Position numbers and translations under genes: made by a program
The notes under the pieces: generated by a model
What the model saw: the letters and a program-made list of their open reading frames with translations, nothing else
The model's database searches: none
Told to the model about the DNA's origin: nothing
Assembly: GCA_022791815.1 (NCBI GenBank)
Contig: JAAVZU010000048.1
Coordinates: 1 to 53,431 of the forward strand
DNA length: 53,431 bases
Origin: Lachnospiraceae bacterium
GTDB lineage: Bacteria; Bacillota; Clostridia; Lachnospirales; Lachnospiraceae
Direction of reading: 5' to 3'
Part shown: piece by piece, positions 8,790 through 17,467 of the stretch
How the letters are laid out: every line of letters begins with the position of its first letter
Position numbering within the stretch: position 1 is the stretch's first letter

Positions 8790-8896
8790 GTTAAGGGAAG
8801 TTTATTTTTTTGATATATTAAATATTATAGAAAAAAAATAGATGTTGTTATATAATGGTTAATGTAGAAATATTTCATAATATAGGAGGTGTTTTT

Positions 8897-10966
8897 TTGA
8901 AACTTTCAAAGATTAGGTTACGTAATTATAGATGTTTTGGGGAAGGTGAGCAGGTAATTTTAATTGATGATTTAGTAACTTTTATTGGTAATAATAGTGC
9001 AGGAAAATCAGCTGCTCTTTGTGCATTAAATTGTATTTTTTCTGAAAATGCAAATGATCGAGTTTTGAAACGTAGCGATTTTCATCTACCAAAAGATAAG
9101 AAACCAGAAGAATTAATGCAGCAAGAAATGTATATTGAGGCTGTTTTTACTTTTGAAGAATTAGAGGATGAGCATGGTAAAAAATATGCAGTTCCTCAGT
9201 TTTTTGAAAGCTTAGTAGTTGATGAACCAAAAGGAACACCATATCTAAGAGTTAGATTAATGGCAACATGGGAAACTAGTACTACTATAGAAGGGGCTAT
9301 TGATAGTAAAGTTGTATATGTTACTTGTTCAGAAGAACAGGAGATAACAGATGATGATATTATTATAGCACCAAGGAGAGATTTAGACCGTATACGCTTA
9401 ATTTATGTTCCAGCAGTCCGAGAACCAGCAAAACAATTAAAAAATGTTTCTGGAACAATGATGCATCATATTATGAGCAGTATTAATTGGAGTAATATAA
9501 CTAAGCAGAATGTTACTACAAAAATACAAGAGTTGAATGCACAATTTATGGGGGAAAAAGGAGTATCAATACTAGGAAATTCAATTAAAACACAGTGGAA
9601 AGAATATGATACGGATGCTAGATATTCTAATGCAGAACTACACTTTAACAGTACTGATTTGGACTCATCTATAAAAAAGTCAGAAATTGTTTTTCAACCG
9701 ACAGTGACTGGAAAAGAATATAATGTTGAAGAAATGGGAGATGGTTTAAGGTCGTTGTTTTACATTTCTATGGTAGATAGCATACTGGATGTTGAAAATA
9801 CAATACGAAAAGAAATAGAAGATAATCCAGATAATTTATCATTTAGTCGAATTCCACCAATACTAACTATTATTGCAGTAGAAGAACCAGAAAATCATAT
9901 TTCTCCACATCTTATAGGAAAATTGATTGAAAATTTAAAAAATACTGCAATTAGAAGTAACGCACAAACCATTTTAACTTCACATTCTCCAGCAATAATA
10001 AAACGAGTTGAACCAGAATGTATACGTTATTTTCGTATGAATGTTGCAACTGAATCTACAGAAGTACGAAAGATTACATTTCCGGATAAAGAGAAATTTG
10101 AAGATCAATATAAATATATAAAAGAAGCTGTAAAGGCGTATCCAGAGTTGTATTTTGCAAAATTAGTAATTTTAGGAGAAGGGGATAGTGAAGAAATATT
10201 ATTGTCTAAGTTTTTTGAATGTTGTGGAAAAAATATAGATATAAGTGGAATATCAATAGTTCCATTAGGTGGTAGACATGTAAATCATTTTTGGAGATTG
10301 TTAAATGATTTACATATTCCGCATATTACATTACTAGACTTAGATAGAGAAAGAGAAGGCGGTGGTTGGGGACGTATAAAATATGTATTAAAACAACTTA
10401 TTGCCAATGGTTATTCAAAAGATGAACTTTTGAAATTGCAATCGGGAAAGGTGTTGACTGATGATGAATTAGAAGCAATGAGCAATTGGAAAGTAAATGA
10501 CGAAAAAATAATGCAAAAATGGATAGATTTTTTAGAGAAATATAATGTGTTTTTTTCTGCTCCATTAGATGTAGATTTTTTAATGTTAGAGAATTTTGAA
10601 ACAGATTACAAAGGTTTATTAGAAGGAAATGAGGGACCGAGAATCTTAGTGGAAATTGATAGAAAGAAGGAGCAACAGAAAATTATAGAAATCGAGGAAC
10701 TTGATGAGAAGCCAGATGAATACACAAAACGTGTGGAAGAAGATATTAGAAATACATTAAAAAAAGAAGGTGGTGATGGCTCTACTTACACTGAAGAACA
10801 AAAGAGATTAATGATTTGGTATAATTACTTATTCTTAAATAGAGGAAAACCATCCACACATATTCTAGCACTTTCCAAACTAGATGACTTAGATTTACTA
10901 TTTAATTTACCATCAGTATTTGGAAGACTGATAAAAGTTGCTGATAAATTATTAAATAACCAATAG
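8897..10966 (+). CDS. gajA: GajA-like OLD-family ATPase/TOPRIM nuclease (Gabija)
   Basis: 689 residues. I chose the TTG at 8897 because TAGGAGGT sits at 8883-8890, six bases before it; an in-frame ATG at 8855 overlaps a TATAAT (8851-8856) that looks like the promoter -10. The N-terminal ABC-type ATPase has Walker A GNNSAGKS (G31-S38), Walker B-like VEEPEN (V328-N333) and the LTSHSP switch. The C-terminal TOPRIM nuclease has the EGDSEE glutamate (E428) and DLD (D481, D483). In Gabija, GajA is a nucleotide-regulated nicking enzyme that attacks phage DNA together with the UvrD-like GajB encoded next. AT-rich codon use differs from the ICE backbone, marking it as acquired cargo. Confidence 0.85.
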   Translation: MKLSKIRLRNYRCFGEGEQVILIDDLVTFIGNNSAGKSAALCALNCIFSENANDRVLKRSDFHLPKDKKPEELMQQEMYIEAVFTFEELEDEHGKKYAVPQFFESLVVDEPKGTPYLRVRLMATWETSTTIEGAIDSKVVYVTCSEEQEITDDDIIIAPRRDLDRIRLIYVPAVREPAKQLKNVSGTMMHHIMSSINWSNITKQNVTTKIQELNAQFMGEKGVSILGNSIKTQWKEYDTDARYSNAELHFNSTDLDSSIKKSEIVFQPTVTGKEYNVEEMGDGLRSLFYISMVDSILDVENTIRKEIEDNPDNLSFSRIPPILTIIAVEEPENHISPHLIGKLIENLKNTAIRSNAQTILTSHSPAIIKRVEPECIRYFRMNVATESTEVRKITFPDKEKFEDQYKYIKEAVKAYPELYFAKLVILGEGDSEEILLSKFFECCGKNIDISGISIVPLGGRHVNHFWRLLNDLHIPHITLLDLDREREGGGWGRIKYVLKQLIANGYSKDELLKLQSGKVLTDDELEAMSNWKVNDEKIMQKWIDFLEKYNVFFSAPLDVDFLMLENFETDYKGLLEGNEGPRILVEIDRKKEQQKIIEIEELDEKPDEYTKRVEEDIRNTLKKEGGDGSTYTEEQKRLMIWYNYLFLNRGKPSTHILALSKLDDLDLLFNLPSVFGRLIKVADKLLNNQ

Positions 10967-10981
10967 ATTTGGAGGAGTAAT

Positions 10982-12847
10982 GTGAAAAAGGTTAGAGTAA
11001 ATGAATGGATACCAAGTGATAATATTGCGTTGGAGGAAAATGCAAATTTTGCGGTAAAATGTAAAGAAAATATTTTAGTTGTTGCAGGTCCAGGAGCAGG
11101 AAAAACAGAATTATTGGCACAAAAAGCAGGTTATTTATTTCAAACAAACATTTGTTATAATCCACAAAAGATACTTGCAATAAGCTTTAAAACAGATGCA
11201 GCAGAGAACTTAAAACAACGAGTTTGTAAAAGATATGGTAATGAAGTAAAATTTAGATTTTCATCAATGACATATGATGCTTTTTCTAAAAGATTATTGG
11301 ATCGTTTCCGTTTAGCTTTGCCAATAGAATGGCAACCGTCCAAAGATTATGAGATTAACAATTCAGAAACAATAGAAGCAGCCTTTAAAAAAGTGGGTTA
11401 TAATAATCCACGTAACTTGAAGAAAAGTGATTTGAAAAAATTTTATGATTATACACTTTCAAAAGTTGAGTTTCCAATATAACAAGAGAATTTAGGAGAA
11501 AAAGTTTGGAAACTTTTACTTAAAGGTTTTGATGGTAAAAAAGCTACTCTTGATTTTAAGATGATATGCATTTTAGCCGAATACATTGTTAGAAGTAATC
11601 CGAAAATAAAGAGAGCATTGCAATGTACATATACACATGTATTTTTAGATGAATTTCAAGATACAACAAATTTACAATATAGATTGGTAAAAACATGTTT
11701 TAAGAACTCTAAGTCAATAATTACAGCAGTTGGTGATAATAAACAAAGAATAATGTTATGGGCAGGAGCCTTAAAGAACATCTTTGTAGAGTTTAAACAT
11801 GATTTTCTATCGCAACAAACACAGCTTATCATGAATCACAGGTCAGCACCTAGATTGGTAATGTTACAAAAACAGATGTATGATTCGTTAAATGAAAAAG
11901 CAATACAAGTTAAACCAGCTGATAAATGGAATTCTGATGATGGGAAGATAAAATTATTGATAACAGATTCTGAATTAGATGAGGCAAAAATAATATGCAA
12001 CGACATAAAAAACAGAATTGATGAGGGGGTACAAGTTAGTGATATTTGTATTCTTTGTAAGCAACTACCACAAAATTATTCTGAAGCAATTATTGCTGGG
12101 TTAAGTAGAATGGGAATTAGAGCAAGAATAGAAACAGAATATCAAGATTTAATTAAAGAACCTGTTATTGATTTAATAATTCGTTTTATCATTTTAGCTA
12201 TTGATAGAAAAAGACCAAATGATTGGGAGAATGTAAAAAGTGCTTTTGAAGATTTTTCTGGTGCAGGAAATGCACAACAAGATATTATTTACTATAAATG
12301 CCAAGATAAACTTACAAAGAAACTTAACGATATGAATGATTTAATAACATCCAATTATGGTGTAGTGGATGTGAAGTTGTTATTACAAGAAATTATAAAT
12401 TTTTTTGGAGTATCTGAAATTAAAGCACATTATCCAGCATATCAACAAGATAATTATTTTGAATGTTTGATAAAGAAATTTGAAAAATTTTTAATTGATG
12501 AATTGAAATTGTCATCAAATGATTGGATTTTAGCTTTAGAGAGCTTTTGCGGAAAATATTCAATTCCTATTATGACAATTCATAAAAGTAAAGGTTTAGA
12601 ATATTCAGCAGTTTACTTTGTGGGATTGGAAGATGGAGCATTTTGGAGTTTTAAATCGCAACCTGATGAAGATAGATGTGCATTTTTTGTTGCTATATCA
12701 AGGGCTAAAAAATATTTGACATTTACATACTGCAGTTATCGAACTAAATTAAAGTTCCCAAGACAATCTCATGATTCTATAAATGAATTTTTTGAATTAT
12801 TGCAGGTTTCCGGAGTCGCAGAGATTCAAGAGATACATGAGGAATAG
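10982..12847 (+). pseudogene. gajB: GajB-like UvrD helicase (Gabija), broken by one in-frame stop
   Basis: The frame from GTG 10982 (GGAGG at 10971-10975) to 12847 encodes a 621-codon superfamily 1A helicase but has a TAA at 11480-11482 (codon 167). Before it: Walker A GPGAGKT (G36-T42). After it, same frame: Walker B DEFQD (D223-D227), motif III-like GDNKQRIMLWAG, motif IV NHRSAP, motif V HKSKGLE and motif VI VAISRAKK. No second defect is visible, so the mutation is recent, is a sequencing error, or is read through. The first in-frame ATG after the stop (11561) has no ribosome site, so a separately made second half is unlikely. GajB senses nucleotide/DNA state and works with GajA; this copy is probably inactive. 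Confidence 0.82.
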
Positions 12848-13062
12848 TTTTATAAAGAATAATACTATATAGGTTAAGATAGCTACGAATTAAAAATTTG
12901 TAGTTGACTTTTAGTATTATAGACCAAATATCTAGAGGAGAAGAAATATGAAGTCTACTAGAAAAAGTAATAAAGCTTTAGTGTAAAAAATAAAGAAAGG
13001 AAGTATACTATTAACTTTTGAGTAGTTAGGGTTATAGATATTAAAAGAATAACACAGCGTCA

Positions 13063-13102
13063 GGGCAGTTATAGACCATAAAGGTTTATAGCTGCCCTTT
13101 TT
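13063..13102 (+). terminator. strong terminator upstream of the pcfB operon
   Basis: GGGCAGTTATAGACC (13063-13077) pairs with GGTTTATAGCTGCCC (13083-13097), two wobbles, then five T. Closes the Gabija slot on its right side. Confidence 0.8.
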
Positions 13103-13113
13103 GCGTTTACAGA

Positions 13114-13138
13114 ACTTTTAGACAAAACGTCCAAAAGT
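13114..13138. repeat. 25-bp dyad, copy 2
   Basis: ACTTTTAGACA, AAA, CGTCCAAAAGT. With copy 1 it brackets the Gabija island. Confidence 0.8.
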
Positions 13139-13151
13139 GGAAAGGAGCATT

Positions 13152-13190
13152 ATGAAATATTTATTACACAGGCTGTATGTTCCGCCATAG
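13152..13190 (+). CDS. 12-residue leader-type peptide before pcfB
   Basis: ATG at 13152 after AAAGGAG (13141-13147) encodes MKYLLHRLYVPP. Its stop codon lies at the turn of an 11-bp hairpin (13175-13185 with 13190-13200, CATA loop, two G-U). A good ribosome site with the stop placed in a stem is what translational attenuators look like, but no target or inducer is evident. It may simply be spurious. Confidence 0.35.
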   Translation: MKYLLHRLYVPP

Positions 13191-13225
13191 CGGGGCATAC
13201 AAATCAAAAAAACAAGGAGGTAGAA

Positions 13226-13702
13226 ATGCAGGAAGAAACAACACAAAAAACCATAGCCTTTGCAGTAAAGACCTCAAAACTGACAGCAGGAGTCTTAAAA
13301 AAACTGCTTAAGATGTATCTGGACAGCCAGAAGCAGAAGCACAGCCAGCCAAAACAGGGAAAACAGACAGTAAAAGAGCTGGTAGGGCAGAATGCAGGTG
13401 TTTCCAACATAGAAATCACCGAGGGCAACATCAAATCCTTTGAACGGACAGCCAAGAAATATAAGGTAGACTTCGCCATAAAAAAGGATAAGACAACAGC
13501 ACCGCCCAAGTATCTGGTGTTTTTCAAAGGCAGGGATGCCGATGTGCTGACACAGGCATTTAAGGAGTTTGTTAAGGTAAATGAGAAGAAACATGGCAGA
13601 AACCAGGTATCCGTAAAAGAGAAGCTGGCAGAGTTTAAAAAGATACTTTCCAAAGATAAAAACAGGGAGAGGGCAAGGGAACACCAGAAAGACAGGGGGT
13701 AG
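13226..13702 (+). CDS. pcfB: PcfB-family (DUF3801) conjugation protein
   Basis: 158 basic residues matching DUF3801/PcfB: a helical N-terminus (KTSKLTAGVLKKLLKMYL), then an alpha/beta part (IEITEGNIKSFERTAKKYKVDFAI, interrupted here for brevity, and PKYLVFFKGRDADVLTQAF). In enterococcal pCF10, PcfB is a relaxosome accessory factor that contacts the coupling ATPase PcfC; here the VirD4-type ATPase follows five bases downstream, the same pairing. Near the C-terminus it carries QVSVKEKLAEF (from about residue 127), the motif shared with four other element proteins. ATG at 13226 with AAGGAGG at 13214-13220. It opens the transfer operon. Confidence 0.85.
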   Translation: MQEETTQKTIAFAVKTSKLTAGVLKKLLKMYLDSQKQKHSQPKQGKQTVKELVGQNAGVSNIEITEGNIKSFERTAKKYKVDFAIKKDKTTAPPKYLVFFKGRDADVLTQAFKEFVKVNEKKHGRNQVSVKEKLAEFKKILSKDKNRERAREHQKDRG

Positions 13703-13707
13703 TCATT

Positions 13708-15549
13708 ATGAGCAAAATCATAGAAGGGATTTTGAAAGACTTGAAAGAAGTTCCCGAAAAAATAAAAGAAAAAGCAGGGAAAGCAGACACAAAGAAACTG
13801 CTGCTTATGAACCTTCCCTACATCTTTGTGGGATATTTCTGCAATAAAGTGGCATGGCTGTGGAGAACAGCACCAGGTGACAATGCTTCCGACAGGATGC
13901 TTGCAGCCATGAACGGGCTGAATGATTTATTTAAGAATCCACTGCCCAGCTTTTTTCCAAAAGATTTGCTGATAGGGGCAGGCTGTGGTGCGGCACTCCG
14001 GCTTATGGTATATTTCAAAGCCAAGAATGCCAAGAAATTCCGGCAGGGCAGGGAATACGGTTCTGCAAGGTGGGGAAATGAGAAAGACATGGAACCCTAT
14101 ACGGATAAAGTCTTTGAAAATAATGTCATACTGACGGAAACAGAAAGGCTTATGATGTTAGGCAGACCAAAGAACCCCAAATATGCAAGAAATAAAAATA
14201 TCCTTGTCATCGGCGGTTCGGGAAGTGGTAAAACAAGATTTTTTGTAAAGCCAAACCTGATGCAGATGCATAGTAGCTATGTTGTTACTGATCCAAAAGG
14301 AACGGTTTTAGTAGAGTGTGGAAAAATGCTTGTAAAGAACCATTACAAGGTAAAAGTATTAAATACCATAAACTTTAAAAAATCCATGCACTACAATCCC
14401 TTTGCCTATATCCGGAGTGAAAAGGATATTTTGAAACTCGTAAACACGATTATTGTAAACACAAAAGGCGAGGGACAGCAAGCCACAGAGGATTTTTGGG
14501 TGAAGGCTGAAAAACTCTATTACACAGCACTTATCGGGTATATCTGGTATGAGTGTGTGGAGGAAGAACAGAACTTTACTACCCTGTTAGACATGATAAA
14601 TGCAAGTGAAGCAAGGGAGGATGATGAAGAATTTAAAAATCCGGTAGATTTAATGTTTGAGGAACTGGAGGAGAGAGAGCCGGAACATTTTGCAGTCAAG
14701 CAATATCGCAAGTATAAACTTGCTGCGGGCAAAACTGCAAAATCGATCTTAATTAGCTGCGGTGCAAGGTTAGCCCCCTTTGACATAAAGGAGCTGCGTG
14801 ACCTGACAGCTTATGATGAATTGGAACTGGATATGCTGGGAGATGAAAAAACAGCATTGTTTGTTATCATTTCCGATACAGACGATACATTCAATTTTAT
14901 TGTGTCAATCATGTATACCCAGCTATTTAACCTGCTCTGTGACAGGGCAGATGATGTATATAATGGCAGACTGCCCATACATGTACGCTGCCTGTTAGAT
15001 GAGTTTGCGAACATCGGGCAGATCCCAAAGTTTGAGAAGCTGATTGCAACAATCCGGAGCAGGGAAATATCAGCTTCTATTATTTTGCAGTCAAAGTCAC
15101 AGCTTAAAGCGATTTATAAGGACAACGCCGATACAATTGAGGGGAATTGTGATACCACCTTATTCCTTGGAGGAAAGGAAAAGACCACTTTAAAAGAGAT
15201 GGCAGAGATTCTGGGTAAAGAAACAATAGACCTTTATAACACCTCGGACACAAGAGGAACGAGCCAGTCCTACGGGCTTAATTACCAGAAGACCGGAAAA
15301 GAGCTTATGAGCCAAGACGAGATTGCAGTCATGGATGGCGGGAAATGTATCATGCAGCTTAGAGGCGTGAGACCTTTTTTCTCAAATAAATATGATATAA
15401 CAAAGCACAAACAGTACAGATACCTGTCAGACTATGACGAAAAAAACGCCTTTGACATTGAAAAGTATGTCAGAACCCTTTCAAGGCTTGCAGTAAAGCC
15501 GGATATGGAGGTGGATGAAATTTTTGATGCAGGGGAAGTGGAGGCATAA
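13708..15549 (+). CDS. virD4: VirD4/TraG-type coupling ATPase of the conjugation system
   Basis: 613 residues. The N-terminus (~28-50 and ~85-105) has hydrophobic stretches fitting the membrane anchor of VirD4 proteins. Walker A is GGSGSGKT (G169-T176) and Walker B LLDEFANIG (D431-E432). The family motifs KYARNKNILVIG and TDPKGTVL, and the late ILQSKSQL and TLFLGGKE segments, are also present. It brings the relaxase-DNA complex to the channel and pumps it through. It follows pcfB by five bases. The stop overlaps the first base of dyad copy 3, so the dyad directly abuts the gene end. Confidence 0.93.
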   Translation: MSKIIEGILKDLKEVPEKIKEKAGKADTKKLLLMNLPYIFVGYFCNKVAWLWRTAPGDNASDRMLAAMNGLNDLFKNPLPSFFPKDLLIGAGCGAALRLMVYFKAKNAKKFRQGREYGSARWGNEKDMEPYTDKVFENNVILTETERLMMLGRPKNPKYARNKNILVIGGSGSGKTRFFVKPNLMQMHSSYVVTDPKGTVLVECGKMLVKNHYKVKVLNTINFKKSMHYNPFAYIRSEKDILKLVNTIIVNTKGEGQQATEDFWVKAEKLYYTALIGYIWYECVEEEQNFTTLLDMINASEAREDDEEFKNPVDLMFEELEEREPEHFAVKQYRKYKLAAGKTAKSILISCGARLAPFDIKELRDLTAYDELELDMLGDEKTALFVIISDTDDTFNFIVSIMYTQLFNLLCDRADDVYNGRLPIHVRCLLDEFANIGQIPKFEKLIATIRSREISASIILQSKSQLKAIYKDNADTIEGNCDTTLFLGGKEKTTLKEMAEILGKETIDLYNTSDTRGTSQSYGLNYQKTGKELMSQDEIAVMDGGKCIMQLRGVRPFFSNKYDITKHKQYRYLSDYDEKNAFDIEKYVRTLSRLAVKPDMEVDEIFDAGEVEA

Positions 15550-15573
15550 CTTTTAGACAAAAAGTCCAAAAGT
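15549..15573. repeat. 25-bp dyad, copy 3
   Basis: ACTTTTAGACA, AAA, AGTCCAAAAGT. First of a cluster of three between virD4 and the Maff2 gene. Confidence 0.8.
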
Positions 15574-15597
15574 GTAAAAGCAGAATGGAACTAATCA

Positions 15598-15622
15598 ACC
15601 TTTAGACAAAATGTCTAAAAGT
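15598..15622. repeat. 25-bp dyad, copy 4
   Basis: ACCTTTAGACA, AAA, TGTCTAAAAGT; starts 49 bases after copy 3. Confidence 0.75.
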
Positions 15623-15666
15623 GCAGAGAAAAAAACTGAATATGGAACCCGTAAACAAGGCAGGAA

Positions 15667-15691
15667 ACTTTTGGACAAAATGTCCAGAAGC
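15667..15691. repeat. 25-bp dyad, copy 5
   Basis: ACTTTTGGACA, AAA, TGTCCAGAAGC; starts 69 bases after copy 4. Confidence 0.8.
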
Positions 15692-15904
15692 AAAGTAAAA
15701 GGAGTTTTAAATGTACTTTAGGAGAAGCAGAAAAAGCATCCGATACTGTCAACCGTCAAACTGAAAGTACCGGATGCCAGTCAGGGAACTTCTAAAGAAA
15801 TGCCCTGTCCTTATTATAACACAGGGCAGGAGCAGTTACATTATAAAACTCTTTCTTATTACAACAACACACAATATTTTATAGAAAGAAAGAGGTAAAT
15901 AAAA
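15692..15904 (+). promoter_or_regulatory. structured leader before the Maff2-virB operon
   Basis: Two further hairpins without T-tracts: GCATCCGATACT (15736-15747) with AGTACCGGATGC (15766-15777), one mismatch, and TGCCCTGT (15801-15808) with ACAGGGCA (15821-15828). With the three dyads just upstream, this 355-base gap is the most structured in the backbone. No gene is visible. The AAAGAGG at 15889-15896 is the ribosome site for the next gene. Confidence 0.45.
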
Positions 15905-16126
15905 ATGGCATTTTTTACAACAGCAATCACAGGATTAAAAACAGTAGTAACAGCAATCGGAGCAGGTGTAGGAGTATGGGGTGTAATCAACCTCTTGGAA
16001 GGTTATGGAAATGACAATCCGGGTGCAAAATCACAGGGCATCAAACAGCTTATGTCAGGAGGGGGAATCATTATTGTGGCACAGACGGTGATACCACAGC
16101 TTACCACATTGTTTTCCACAAAATAA
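15905..16126 (+). CDS. Maff2-family small membrane protein
   Basis: 73 residues with two hydrophobic segments (about residues 5-30 and 50-68) separated by a short polar turn (EGYGNDNPGAKSQ). This is the pattern of Maff2 mobile-element proteins. Their size, two membrane helices and place just before the VirB6-like gene recall VirB2-type pilin subunits; that functional link is inference. The stop is directly followed by the next ATG, so translation is coupled. Confidence 0.85.
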   Translation: MAFFTTAITGLKTVVTAIGAGVGVWGVINLLEGYGNDNPGAKSQGIKQLMSGGGIIIVAQTVIPQLTTLFSTK

Positions 16127-16999
16127 ATGGGCGGGATCATAGACAAGATTACTGAATTCATAAAGGAAATGCTTCAGGGGTGGGTGCTGACCAATCTGGA
16201 AACCATGTTTACCGATGTCAATGAAAAGGTAGGCACGATTGCCGGGGAGGTCAGCAAGACCCCCAGCACATGGAACTCCGGCATATTCGGCATGGTGAAA
16301 AACCTGTCGGAAAATGTAATCGTCCCCATAGCGGGAATGATAATCAGTTTTGTGCTTATCTATGAGCTGATAAACATGGTAATTGATAAAAACAACATGC
16401 ATGACTTTGATACAAGCCTGTTTTTCCGTTTTCTATTCAAGGCTTGTATCGCTGTCAGCCTGCTCAGCCAGACCTTTGATATTGTCATGGCAGTATTTGA
16501 TGTGGGAAGTCATGTGGTGACAAAAGCGGCAGCGACCATAACAGGCTCTACAAGTCTGGACGTGCAGTCTACATTGATTACCATGTTCAACAGGCAGGTA
16601 AAAGACATGGAGATCGGGGAACTGATAGGGCTTGGAATGGAAACCATGGTCATCAGCCTTTGTATGAAGATCATGTCCGTCCTCATCACCGTCATATTAT
16701 ATGGACGCATGATTGAAATATATCTTTATGTATCAGTAGCACCAATTCCGGCAGCAACCGTTACCAACAGGGAATGGGGAAGTGTGGGAACCAACTATTT
16801 AAAAGGACTTATCGCACTGGCGTTTCAGGGATTTTTTATTATGGTATGCGTTGCAGTCTATGCAGTGCTTGTCACAAGTGTAACAGTGGCATCCAATCTG
16901 CATACTGCACTGTGGTCTGTGGCAGCTTATACCATTATTCTCTGTTTCAGCTTATTTAAGACAGGTTCTTTATCAAAATCAATCTTTAATGCCCATTAA
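16127..16999 (+). CDS. VirB6/TrbL-like channel protein, CD1112 family
   Basis: 290 residues with about six hydrophobic stretches (for example VIVPIAGMIISFVLIYELIN and GFFIMVCVAVYAVLVTSVTV), the polytopic pattern of VirB6/TrbL inner-membrane channel components. The APIPAATVTNREWG loop is typical of the CD1112 family from Clostridioides conjugative transposons. It should form the membrane pore of the mating channel with VirB3- and VirB4-like partners encoded next. The start directly abuts the Maff2 stop. After it, 84 bases hold an inverted repeat (TGTGCAT near 17021, ATGCACA near 17063). Confidence 0.85.
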   Translation: MGGIIDKITEFIKEMLQGWVLTNLETMFTDVNEKVGTIAGEVSKTPSTWNSGIFGMVKNLSENVIVPIAGMIISFVLIYELINMVIDKNNMHDFDTSLFFRFLFKACIAVSLLSQTFDIVMAVFDVGSHVVTKAAATITGSTSLDVQSTLITMFNRQVKDMEIGELIGLGMETMVISLCMKIMSVLITVILYGRMIEIYLYVSVAPIPAATVTNREWGSVGTNYLKGLIALAFQGFFIMVCVAVYAVLVTSVTVASNLHTALWSVAAYTIILCFSLFKTGSLSKSIFNAH

Positions 17000-17083
17000 A
17001 ACGGGTGTAAAAAAGTAAGATGTGCATTGCCCTAAAAACAGGCATTGCCATAGGACAGCCATGCACACAGGAAGGAGCAGACA

Positions 17084-17467
17084 ATGGCAATATCAGTACC
17101 GGTGCCAAAGGATTTAAGCGGCATTAAAACAAAAGTAGCCTTAAACCTTACCAAAAGACAGATTATCTGTTTTGGCGGGGCAGCCATAACAGGTGTCCCG
17201 CTTTATTTTTTCACAAAAGACGTGATAGGGACACAGGGGGCAGCTTTTCTTATGGTGGGAGCAATGCTGCCATTTTTCTTTCTGGCGATGTATACAAGGG
17301 ACGGTTTCCCTGCGGAGAAAATATTGTACTTTATGATAAAGCAGAAATTTCTCACACCGGGAATCCGCCCGTATCAGTCAGAAAATCTTTACAGGCAGTT
17401 AGAAGAACAGGAAAAAATCAGAAGGGAGGTACGATATCTTGAAGCAAAAGCGACAGGCAGAAAATAA
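17084..17467 (+). CDS. prgI: PrgI-family (VirB3-like) transfer protein
   Basis: 127 residues: short N-terminal tail, two closely spaced membrane helices (about 30-50 and 53-72), and a charged C-terminal tail. The sequence SVPVPKDLSGIKTKV at the start is characteristic of PrgI. VirB3-type proteins sit in the inner membrane next to the VirB4 ATPase, and here the virB4 start overlaps its last 29 bases. ATG at 17084 after GGAAGGAG. Confidence 0.87.
   Translation: MAISVPVPKDLSGIKTKVALNLTKRQIICFGGAAITGVPLYFFTKDVIGTQGAAFLMVGAMLPFFFLAMYTRDGFPAEKILYFMIKQKFLTPGIRPYQSENLYRQLEEQEKIRREVRYLEAKATGRK

Larger units (their letters stand above)
12848..13225. other. spacer between Gabija and the transfer operon
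   Basis: Holds a small hairpin (CTACGAATT against AATTTGTAG near 12880-12905), a 12-codon frame at 12948-12986 after GAGGAG, a terminator, the second dyad, and a leader-type peptide with a hairpin (listed separately). The tiny 12948 frame may be the relic of a lost gene; it matches nothing I know. Confidence 0.5.

Noticed and set aside
8855-8896. ATG at 8855 as the gajA start
   Set aside because: It overlaps a TATAAT and has no ribosome site; TTG at 8897 has TAGGAGGT six bases upstream.
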